From Zelonia costaricensis (lineage: Eukaryota; Euglenozoa; Kinetoplastea; Trypanosomatida; Trypanosomatidae), in NCBI GenBank assembly GCA_030849075.1, contig JASAOO010002975.1:1-15553 (forward strand): a stretch of 15,553 nucleotides of DNA. Direction: 5' to 3'. Shown here one piece after another: positions 7,801-13,090 of this stretch. Position 1 is the stretch's first letter. Each line of letters starts with the position of its first letter. The translations under genes and the position numbers were made by a program. The notes beneath the pieces were generated by a model. The model ran no database searches and was not told where the DNA came from. It saw only the letters and a program-made list of their open reading frames with translations.

Positions 7801-10486
7801 GGCGGTGTGGCGGCCGCGTGGCACGCCGCACGCTGCAGCGGTCTGCCTCAGCGGTCCCAAACGGAAAGTCGCCGTCGTCGTCGTCGCTGCGCGAGTGGCT
7901 GCTGGCGTCCTCGTCGCTGCCGCTGCTCGTCTTGTAGAGATGCGGTGGGCGGGTGGCGCGGTGGGCGCTGGCAGCGGCGGCTGACGAGCTCGCCTCACCG
8001 TCGGCGCGGCTGCCCGCTGCCCCCTGCTCTGTCGCCAGCGACGACTTCACCACCGAGCTGAGCCCGGTCGCCCCACGCGCTAACGCCGCGGCCGCGCTGC
8101 TGCCGTTGCTGGCGCTGCTGCTCGCGGACCCGGTGAAAACGTGGTTGCTGGAGCTGTGGGCCAGGTCGCCGTAGATGGCATTCAGGTTGTAGGGCAGCCG
8201 ACGCGGCTGCAGCACGATGGAGCGCCACGAGGCCGAGGCCAGCGCCCCGGTGCTGCCGCCGCAGCACCCCGTCATGGAGAAGAGCGGTGCGGCGGTGGTG
8301 GCCCCGGTGGCGGACCTGGCAGGCGAGCGGCGCGCGGCGGCCACCAAGGTCGGCGAGCTGGTGATGCTCGTGGTGGATGGTGCCGCCGGATGGGAGGAGA
8401 GCAGGCTCGCGCTCTGCGTCGTTACCAGCGGCGGCGGGCGCCGCTCCTCGACCGACCCCTGCGCCGGCCCGCCCCCGCGCACTGCTGCTGTTGTCGTCGC
8501 CGTCTCAGGCGTGGACTTGGCGTCATCGCTGCCGACATGCGTGTAGGCTGCGCCGCGTTCGAGAGAGGAGGAGGAGGAGCGAGTGACGTGGCCGCCGCTG
8601 CCACCCGCGTCACGGCGGAGGGTCTGCGGGGACAGCGTCAACTGCGACTCCCCTCGCACGCCGGACGACGTGGATGGCAGCTCAGACTGCCGGCGCGTGA
8701 GCGGGGGCAGCGAGGAGCCGGCAGTACCTGTCACGACGGAGCCGTCCGCTGCGTTGGCGGCGGAGCTGTGGCACGCGCTTGCCCTCGCACCGCGCGGGCT
8801 GGTGGGGCCCTGGCCCGTCGCACCCGACGTGCTCGAGGCGGCCATCAAGAAGCTGTTGTTCCCGCTGCTGCCTACGCCGCCGCCGCCGGTGGCGCCCGTG
8901 GTGGAACCGCCACCCACGGCGCCACCGTTCCCGCCTGCGTCGCTGCGCCTGCCGGTGCCGGACGTCGTTGAGGCGTGGCGACAGTCCTCGACAGGGAAGC
9001 CGAGCGCGCGCAGGCCGTAGTCGAAGTTGTCCGCCTTCTTGCTGCGCGAGACGAGAGCGTGCATGGAGAAGGCCTCACTGCCGCTGCGACTCGTCGTGAC
9101 ATGGCGGGCGCCGGGCGACGGGGCGGCCGACCCAGGCGGCGAGGCGATGAGTACGGAGGAGGCCGGCTGTGGCGGCCCTGCCGAGCCTGTGGTAGCGCCG
9201 TGCCGGGCCGGACCAAGGGACAGGGGCGCTGGCAGCAACTGCGAGGGCTGAGCGGACGGGCCGCGTCGTGCGGTTTGTGCGTGCGGCGTGCCCACCACCG
9301 GCTGCGGCTCCTCTGCAGCGTCCGGCTTGAGCGACACACGGCGCCGTGCGGCGGGGAGCGGGGAGCTGCGGCCGCCGTCCTCGTCCTCCTGCCCAGGCCC
9401 GGCCCACGACGACGCCTTCTCGTGCATCATCGGCTCGCGTGCAAAGGAAGAGTGCTTCACCACGCCGCTCCGCGCGCTCTGGGCACCTGACGCGTAGGCC
9501 GGCGCCGACGCCGCGGCTGCCGCACTCGAGAACGTCACCTCTGTGGTCGTGAAATCGAGTGCGGTGGACGTTGTCGACCGCGGCGGCTGCTGCGGTGGTG
9601 GGGACGTGCACTCGCCGGTCCTCAGCTGCGCGAGGGGCGCCAGGCGCCCACCGCTGGGGAGACGGCTCGCGGCGACGAGGGACGGTGGGCAGGAGGCGAA
9701 GGCGCTGGCCGAGTGCGACTCGCCGCGCCGGCTGCTGCTCTCCAACCTCGCCGTCGGTGCCGTACCGCTGCTCCGGCGTGAGGCGGGGAGGCCAAGCCCA
9801 GCGGCCCCGAGCGGCGACCCCGGCGACCGGCTGCCACGGCCCTCGTCGCTTCCCGTGTGCGAGTCGGCAGCAGTGACGCTGTGCCATGCCGTGAGGCCCG
9901 TGTCGGCCAAGAGGGTCTGCAGCGCCTGCGAGTAGCGCCGCCGCCGGTCTGGTCGAGTACCGGAGGCGTGCAGCTGCGAGGAGGCGAGGGAGCAGTCCTC
10001 TGTCACGGACGCCGACGATGGCGTCGCTTTCGTGCGGAGCAGCGGCTGCGACTGTGACGGTGGCTGCTGCGGCGCCTCAAGTCGCTCGCTCTCGTGGGTA
10101 GCGGTGGTGTTCGTCGTCGCCGCGTCTGCACCGTCACCGCCGCCGAGGTCGGGCATGTAGTAGCCGTGACTGGACGCGTAGTCGAGAGCGCTGGTGTGGT
10201 CGCGCTCTTGCACGATGCCAAGCGCGGGACGACCGGTCCCCCCACGCGACGGGGCCGCAACGCCCGCGGCCGGTGTGAGACGCGGGGGCTGTTGCCGTGA
10301 AGCGGTGGTGGGTGGCGGTGGGACCGACGTCGCAGCAGCAGCAGCATTTGCCGCATCAGATCGCTGGTTTGGAACCCTGCTGCCGTTGCTGCTGCTGTTG
10401 TTGGTGGTGGTGGTGGTGCGCTCCTGCAGGTATGACGTGAAGAGCGCAACATCGCGCATCACCTCGGACGAGGTGGGCGTGTACAT
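1823..10486 (-). CDS. Giant protein (2887 aa) with a disordered N-terminal half and three tandem degenerate kinesin-motor-like domains
   Basis: The frame is uninterrupted from ATG (10484-10486) to TGA (1823-1825). The next in-frame codon block upstream holds no ATG before a stop at 10535-10537, so this is the first possible start. No ATG lies in the leader between the start and the AG acceptor candidates near 10577-10585. Third positions are strongly G/C, as in trypanosomatid genes. Residues 1 to about 1200 are Ser/Ala/Gly/Pro/Arg-rich and probably disordered. Residues about 1205-2850 contain three copies of a kinesin-like fold, described separately, each ending in a short neck-like helix. 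No signal peptide, membrane segment, FHA or PH domain was recognised, and the chain ends about 50 residues after the last helix. From family knowledge, kinesin motors bind microtubules and hydrolyse ATP. Here the nucleotide motifs are lost, so a structural, scaffolding or regulatory role on the cytoskeleton is inferred, not shown. The reading frame is near certain; the kinesin relationship is likely; the function is unknown. Confidence 0.93.
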   Translation of the reverse strand: MYTPTSSEVMRDVALFTSYLQERTTTTTNNSSSNGSRVPNQRSDAANAAAAATSVPPPPTTASRQQPPRLTPAAGVAAPSRGGTGRPALGIVQERDHTSALDYASSHGYYMPDLGGGDGADAATTNTTATHESERLEAPQQPPSQSQPLLRTKATPSSASVTEDCSLASSQLHASGTRPDRRRRYSQALQTLLADTGLTAWHSVTAADSHTGSDEGRGSRSPGSPLGAAGLGLPASRRSSGTAPTARLESSSRRGESHSASAFASCPPSLVAASRLPSGGRLAPLAQLRTGECTSPPPQQPPRSTTSTALDFTTTEVTFSSAAAAASAPAYASGAQSARSGVVKHSSFAREPMMHEKASSWAGPGQEDEDGGRSSPLPAARRRVSLKPDAAEEPQPVVGTPHAQTARRGPSAQPSQLLPAPLSLGPARHGATTGSAGPPQPASSVLIASPPGSAAPSPGARHVTTSRSGSEAFSMHALVSRSKKADNFDYGLRALGFPVEDCRHASTTSGTGRRSDAGGNGGAVGGGSTTGATGGGGVGSSGNNSFLMAASSTSGATGQGPTSPRGARASACHSSAANAADGSVVTGTAGSSLPPLTRRQSELPSTSSGVRGESQLTLSPQTLRRDAGGSGGHVTRSSSSSLERGAAYTHVGSDDAKSTPETATTTAAVRGGGPAQGSVEERRPPPLVTTQSASLLSSHPAAPSTTSITSSPTLVAAARRSPARSATGATTAAPLFSMTGCCGGSTGALASASWRSIVLQPRRLPYNLNAIYGDLAHSSSNHVFTGSASSSASNGSSAAAALARGATGLSSVVKSSLATEQGAAGSRADGEASSSAAAASAHRATRPPHLYKTSSGSDEDASSHSRSDDDDGDFPFGTAEADRCSVRRATRPPHRRQRRFLGDEDGDSVTLEGSMQDVAMSVERRLGGGNRGDAAAAAAARLSGSDHGTARGEDEADGAAGLRRPSHHRPNTFLPFEDGIARGSRGFSSLVLSSFLRHAGSSSASSGSVATAACPKAVGWSPSPPSSSVSVAQPRAGRWSTAGSFSTPSASGATAVMGSESDRASHFSQHSVLRSGADGTLLGGPLAVADVVATASSDHGSSAHLGSGSSRPTARGAAPLVATAPLVPRAPSVASAGGQTASPPPPRPGSGAGGALDRSRAFDGAPEAPAELVRAGVLRWSKPRSDAHHAPNGSEASPMAEGEEVRGVTVLERNSSTATARPPATARVFAVDGGYTVRVVQGDLVGDCETDEHVERCTTSAAAPAAAATPAPPLPSLLVDEAVTHFVEDGENAIAVVMDTAQHFLRERSAARARDTPPHTSNAAPASTRASQPPAPPSPAVAEDSAAACPCAGVAEAVCMRVVERFLRYKAAQAAAHDDFVADLKVAVALVPVYPAELSTASVQAAVSPRDERGVFYDVVQTASTDVAGSRRPLEVATSPVFGTCLNGCQWLLVEDASDITAVFELVQQLAAAVPPHTHGFLYIQFLHQCFVPEGSSPLSPAPSVAAQCGAGAEGGAQVLTRRRLGAASPARTSAARRGDIVVSSFTLASSRYPSVFEAMLDQRADTPWPLLRYALGKGPCAVLAIADVHEDDAEAAYPLSILQRMKSVQHPPPHRGSIRAYIDEQRSKIAELRWRLASTTEAAATAPEMQATTKRLTVLISKLECGAKDAEDFLADPESVHVPVYVDPSWPGPHAAVAVATEASLPEVPTVDDSVVASPEGCKMPLVLAMVQHYSAAAAFAEQAGPHWTAAPAPAATGDAVSAASVKLTAQLSATSRASVFDVREVTSLDGMGGTAEAEWQQCATWRHLRERVRGGFNATVAVVQESQDASRVWSLRAVLELVHGVLKSAWGSAGGASPSSSAVASPTSSRRPSNTGSANLAATWEVARVAVAVYHCSGDAVADLLRTPVTGSAADEAVSFVPVKAAVRPLAGAAAPPLNVARKPIGSLAELETLLREAVERLRAAQAAAASASASSSRGAAGDTTRRCLMAPGYTVVSVELTQQTATAAAAAAAAAVASARRSPSPLTAAVLEKLHGAENAEDVRVSTLTVVNLAGHYALLSEASHAAVATTGTGSSAAAPPSAACTLLARLLLRQRDLTVCAVALPAAPTTEAVNCLLRRVADYQATAMRLTPGTQPSLNSVRQLIAHLRGVLRVAELKTDGGSGATGPSLANLRDAVKRALAVLRDPHGMAFTSYAFAAADADAMELPPTPPVLRVDGASVRGSVTVEAAAWAQLNSLSNVATTGTVSTIGGGGSTSLVDLSASTTEKECGSGGRRGSGGDGGGAAAGAATPRQRPSADMHAVAAAMSAGNTLRADAATYYGVRYGVAGDAPLLRRDVTTTLCPPARRGRAVGFPVPPPPFAAAPPYAGPPKAGAVADRGGAAATPAAAVPDADDAEDDEQVTVPTVLVLNAATTGAHVRRQGTRVRIPVPTAPSSSSSTSSSKSTTKPLTSSGASSAVPPSPQYLSLGADEVVNIKPTSMGLKSSLLMRSVSCVSRGRTAALLVADTESCDATSSIAWLTMRTVMGGIFQSLKMKEVEGVRHAAAMRAFLIEEGQGDAFADLLAPGLTAAQPRRTLTRLKYSPFCGPAPADATAVPVKDLQDVNVALASVVLGARLARQSAAASAAATPATTAATTPAASDVLRGCVVLQLTFHQYVPATAGLPADVVVSSLWCVHMGCSAGWMNTANGAAAAAAPGSGASSSASSATAAMLRFWLGGPCYTTSVAGFSRYLGVRTSSWCSMIDAQQRAHPVVLRRPRPGSVRGYIEYLHSCLAHCGGDVSGGDGSGDHPALSLSSSCASMRSQFTASRGASSWTSDSVTRVTALLKEAQRMLDRGADVGRAAKSGSAGSSRSGGGSQAPVLGLLSHEEKTFAALDSARRAR
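1967..3274 (-). other. Protein domain C: degenerate kinesin-motor-like domain (residues ~2405-2840)
   Basis: RTAALLVADTESCD (2503-2516) occupies the strand and P-loop position without any Walker A pattern. MRAFLIEEGQGDAFADLLAP (2551-2570) resembles S-F-x-E-I-Y-N-E-x-V-x-D-L-L-x-P. RLKYSPFCGP (2583-2592) and V-K-D-L-Q-D-V (2602-2608) match the kinesin-3 R-V-R-E-H-P-x-x-G-P and V-x-S-x-x-D-I segments almost without gaps. GCVVLQLTFHQ (2650-2660) replaces the strand after SSRSH. VVSSLWCVHMGCSA (2673-2686) aligns with S-K-L-x-L-V-D-L-A-G-S-E, of which Ser, Leu, Val and the late Ser survive. LRFWLGGPCYTT (2717-2728) matches LGGNSRT and its surroundings. Residues 2764-2780 form the neck-like helix, and a further helix spans 2823-2840 near the C terminus. 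Ser/Ala/Gly inserts break the core at 2625-2646 and 2694-2715. The domain is inferred to be non-catalytic. Confidence 0.65.
3887..5449 (-). other. Protein domain B: degenerate kinesin-motor-like domain (residues ~1680-2200)
   Basis: This is the copy most easily read as a kinesin. SVFDVREV (1780-1787) resembles the F-x-F-D-x-V-F motif. GGFNATVAVV (1816-1825) resembles G-Y-N-x-T-I-F-A-Y. VAVYHCSGDAVADLL (1893-1907) resembles E-I-Y-N-E-x-V-x-D-L-L. RPLAG (1930-1934) fits the P-x-x-G position. KPIGSLAELETLL (1945-1957) resembles V-x-S-x-E-E-x-x-x-L-L. GYTVVSVELTQQ (1995-2006) replaces SRSHAIFTI. VRVSTLTVVNLAG (2046-2058) closely resembles S-K-L-x-L-V-D-L-A-G, with Asn for the catalytic-region Asp and His-Tyr for Ser-Glu. 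VCAVALPAAP with the following helix (2103-2130) matches the strand and helix after LGGN. A neck-like helix follows at 2138-2160. The P-loop position reads QESQDASR, lacking the Lys and the glycines. Low-complexity inserts (1854-1880, 1966-1990, 2008-2026) fall at places where loops are expected. Confidence 0.7.
5567..6874 (-). other. Protein domain A: degenerate kinesin-motor-like domain (residues ~1205-1640)
   Basis: Kinesin landmarks appear in the right order. DGENAIAVVM (1289-1298) matches the G-Y-N-x-T-I-F-A-Y strand before the P-loop. A hydrophobic strand at 1385-1395 replaces the S-F-x-E-I-Y strand. LEVATSPVFG (1434-1443) and a V-x-x-x-x-D-I segment ending at Ile1460 match the kinesin-3 stretch that carries EHPxxGPYV. 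HTHGFLYIQF (1477-1486) replaces SSRSHxxFxI. VVSSFTLASS (1542-1551) sits where the switch II strand should be. LLRYALGKGPC (1571-1581), followed by AVLAIADV, matches the LLRENLGGNSRT segment and its strand. Residues 1616-1637 resemble the kinesin-3 neck (I-R-x-L-x-x-E-I-x-x-L-R). The P-loop position reads DTAQHFLR, with no GxxxxGK[ST], and the DLAGSE motif is absent. The domain is inferred to be inactive as an ATPase. Boundaries are approximate. Confidence 0.65.
6887..10486 (-). other. Protein region: low-complexity, probably disordered N-terminal half (residues 1-1200)
   Basis: Composition is dominated by Ser, Ala, Gly, Pro, Thr and Arg, with short homopolymers (Thr and Asn/Ser near residues 24-36, Gly-rich near 515-550, Ala 934-940) and an acidic run of four Asp before residue 900. 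No domain is recognised. A few segments break the pattern and look constrained: residues 5-22 (a helix-like start), 96-114 (contains SHGYYMPDL), 183-205, 483-502 (contains DNFDYGLRALGFP), 761-776 (contains YNLNAIYGDL) and 969-998 (contains NTFLPFEDG). Several Arg-Arg-x-Ser sites suit basophilic kinases: Ser186, Ser385, Ser601 and Ser966. Disorder and phosphorylation are inferred from composition only. Confidence 0.7.
7667..7687 (-). repeat. (AGC)7 triplet run coding for polyalanine
   Basis: Seven perfect AGC triplets on the plus strand read as GCT on the coding strand and encode Ala934-Ala940, between an Asp and an Arg. The run is in frame, so length changes would alter only the number of alanines. 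It is likely to vary between strains. Confidence 0.9.
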
Positions 10487-10650
10487 CGTCTCTCGTGATC
10501 GGCGGTAGAACAGAGAACAAAGGAGAGAGAGATGTCAAACGATGAACTTCCGGAGAAGCCAAGAACGAATGGCGTGCTGCCTGCTCCGTCAAGGCAGTCG
10601 CAGTGTGACAGCAAAAGAAAAAAAAGAGCGAATGAAGAGGGAAACAGACG
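10487..10650 (-). promoter_or_regulatory. Candidate 5' leader with trans-splicing signal of the giant gene
   Basis: On the minus strand a T/C-rich tract lies at about 10650-10612, including an uninterrupted T run opposite the A run near 10618-10626. The first AG dinucleotides downstream are at 10585-10584, 10582-10581 and 10578-10577, which would give a leader of about 90-100 nt with no ATG before the start codon. A second pyrimidine stretch lies at 10534-10505, but its next AGs are within about 6 nt of the ATG and seem too close. Trypanosomatid mRNAs receive the spliced leader at such sites; the exact acceptor is inferred. Confidence 0.45.
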
Positions 10651-11480
10651 GCACGCACGCAGACAAGCGTTCACGTGCGGCGAAGTACGCAGCAGGCCCA
10701 GCGCCTCCCAGTCAGATCGTACGGAGGCTTCTTTGCACACGAAAGCGCCGAGGCACAAACACACACACACAACGTAACAAGACAACAACAAAAAAGAAGG
10801 TCCTCAGTAACTATCGCCCGCAACGCTCGAGCCCGCACTAGTACAACAGCAAATTCGTCAAGGGCGAAGAACCCGCACGACGTGGGGTAAGGGGATTATA
10901 GAGAGAGACGGAGTAATAACGGTGACGGGGGAATGGGGGGGGGGGGCGGAGAGCTTGTCCGAGGTGCTTACTTCCAACCAAAAACAAAGCAGAAGGCTAC
11001 TGCACAGATGCTGCAAAACCCGCCGACCACGGCTCCGCGGTAGACCAAAGCGGTCAGGGGAAACACGAGGACAAAAAATGACGTGTGGGCGGAGTTTGAC
11101 GGGGGGAGAGGGGAAAGAGGTGGGAAGTCCACAACGATGACAGCCAAAACCAGCTCGAGTGAGAAACAAATAAACCTGACGGCGGTGCGACAGCAGCCAC
11201 GGCCCAGTGCACCAAGCGACAGAGATTTGTGAAAGAGGGGAGAAACTGAAGGGGGAGGGGGAAGGGGGTGCGGAGAAATAAGAGAAGAGACGCGATGGGA
11301 TCCAAGGCTGACAAGAGGTGGCGTTGTTTGGTGTTGTTACGTTTCGCGTGTATGCGTGTGTGTGTGCGTGTGTGTTTGTCAGCGCGGACGACGCCTGCAC
11401 CGGAAGGAAGGGGAACAGAACGGGGGGAGGTAGACACGCGTCAGCTAGCAAGAAAGGTGAGGGGAGGAGGAGAGATCCAC

Positions 11481-11495
11481 GGGGGGGGGGGGGGG
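11481..11495. repeat. Poly-G run (G15)
   Basis: Fifteen consecutive G on the plus strand, C15 on the transcribed-sense minus strand. The length is likely to be polymorphic and prone to sequencing error. Confidence 0.9.
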
Positions 11496-11674
11496 AACGC
11501 GGTCAACAGTAAGAAGGTCAACTACAAAAAGCGAACAAAGGACCGCCGTACACGCACGAGATGAACGATGTAGCTTGAAGAAGGAAGAAACGAGAAAAAG
11601 AAAGAGGGAAAGAGAAGAGGAGGAAGTCACAAAGGAAGCACGCCGACCGAAGGAGGACGAGCAGGCGCGCTCCT

Positions 11675-11676
<2 letters not shown>

Positions 11677-11714
<38 letters not shown>
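11677..11714. repeat. (AC)19 dinucleotide repeat
   Basis: Nineteen perfect AC units, the longest microsatellite in the window. Confidence 0.95.
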
Positions 11715-11717
<3 letters not shown>

Positions 11718-11853
11718 AATACAAAGTAGAGAGATTATAGCGGCGGAAGCAAGGTGGGGACAGAAGCGAGTGCGGCAGACAAGGGAGAGAAGGCTGCGGT
11801 GAGGTCAGCAGGTAGGGGTGGGGGGCGCCAGCGGGAGGGGGATAGAGAGAAGG

Positions 11854-11950
11854 GAGGAATTAGGGTAGAGGAGGTAGAGGAGGGAAGAGGGGGGGGGGGG
11901 CGCNGAGGAATTGGGGTAGAGGAGGTAGAGGAGGGAAGGGGGGGGGGCGC
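11854..11950. repeat. Homopurine minisatellite, about 1.9 copies of a 51-bp unit
   Basis: Unit 1 starts at 11854 and unit 2 at 11905. Each begins GAGGAATT, continues with a GGTAGAGGAGGTAGAGGAGG core, and ends in a poly-G run followed by CGC. Unit 2 is shorter, with about ten G instead of twelve and without the preceding GA. An undetermined base (N at 11904) lies at the junction just after the first G run, so copy number and length here are uncertain. Confidence 0.8.
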
Positions 11951-12645
11951 AATTCAAACAGGCCAACAACCCACGCACCTACACACACACACGTGCGCGC
12001 GGAGTTCAGACGAAGAAAGATAAAGAAGCACACAAAAAAAGGAAGTGAAGGAAACGCAACCTTGAAGAGATCTACCAGGCGAAGCGCACACCTAGAGGAG
12101 GGGAGAGAAAGGAGGGTGAGCAGCGCGCCTGCAGGGACGCGGGAAACAGAAGAAAACCGGTGTACGGAATACGCTGTAGGAGGGGAGTGCGAACCAGAAC
12201 AGCACCCATGCACATCCACACACACACACACACAATCACACGAGCACACGCCAAGGTACACCGAGGCAATCAAACACGGTTAAGAAGACGGGGGAAGTTG
12301 ACCACAGGCGGGAGATGGACGGCAGAGGCGCAGGCGAGCGCGGCAGCAGTATGCGGCGCTGAGAGAAGGCTAAAAGAGGTGTGTACGCCTTGTCCTCCGT
12401 TGGGTCGCGCCGTCACTATGCGAAAGCACGAAAAGAAAAGACACCCTGAGGCGAACGCGGGTTGGGGGAGGTAAGTACAGCGGCAAATGAGCCACTTCTT
12501 TTTCTCGTTCTTTCCTGAGTTGCCCACACTGACAACCGCAAGTCGTGGCGCCAGCCGAACACGTTAGGCGTGGGGGGCGGTGGGTTGATGGGAAATGGAA
12601 GACACTGTTGGGTCAACTAGGGGGAGGGAGAGAGACCAGCGAGCG

Positions 12646-12719
12646 CACACACACACACACACACACGGTACAAGCGGCCAAGAGAAGATCACACAGGCAC
12701 ACAGAGAGAGAGAGAGAGA
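12646..12719. repeat. Paired (CA)n and (AG)n microsatellites
   Basis: A CA run at 12646-12666 is followed, after about 36 bp of unrelated sequence, by an AG run at 12703-12719. On the minus strand the AG run is a CT tract. Confidence 0.9.
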
Positions 12720-13040
12720 CACACGGAGTCCCCCGGTAACCCGGTCAGAGAGAGAAACAAAGCGCCGGAGCGAGAAATGCAGCAGAACAGACACGGAGGA
12801 AAACAAAAAGAAAAGCGAAGAAGACGTGAGAACAAAGTCAAGGTGGAACGTGGAGAGAAACAACCGGAACAAGAACCACGATGACGGCAAAAATGCTGAG
12901 GCGAAAAGGGCACGGATGCAGGAGGCGCCAACGACGCTGCAACACCCGTGGACCTCGTGTGCTTCAGCGGACTCCCCCCTTGTGTTTTAGGCCGGCGTGT
13001 GCGCACGTTCGTCAGATACGAGAGCACGGAGGGAAGTGGT

Positions 13041-13090
13041 GGGGGGGGGGGGGGGCGCGATAAAAAAAAAACAGAGAAAGGGAAAAAAGA
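13041..13090. repeat. G15 and A10 runs in a homopurine block
   Basis: Fifteen G (13041-13055), a CGCGAT spacer, ten A (13062-13071), then further purine sequence. On the minus strand this is a strong T/C tract leading into C15. It looks like a splicing tract, but no gene begins within 2.5 kb downstream on that strand. Confidence 0.8.

Noticed and set aside
11860..11868. TTAGGG telomere-like hexamer
   Set aside because: A single copy inside a purine-rich minisatellite, not a telomeric array.
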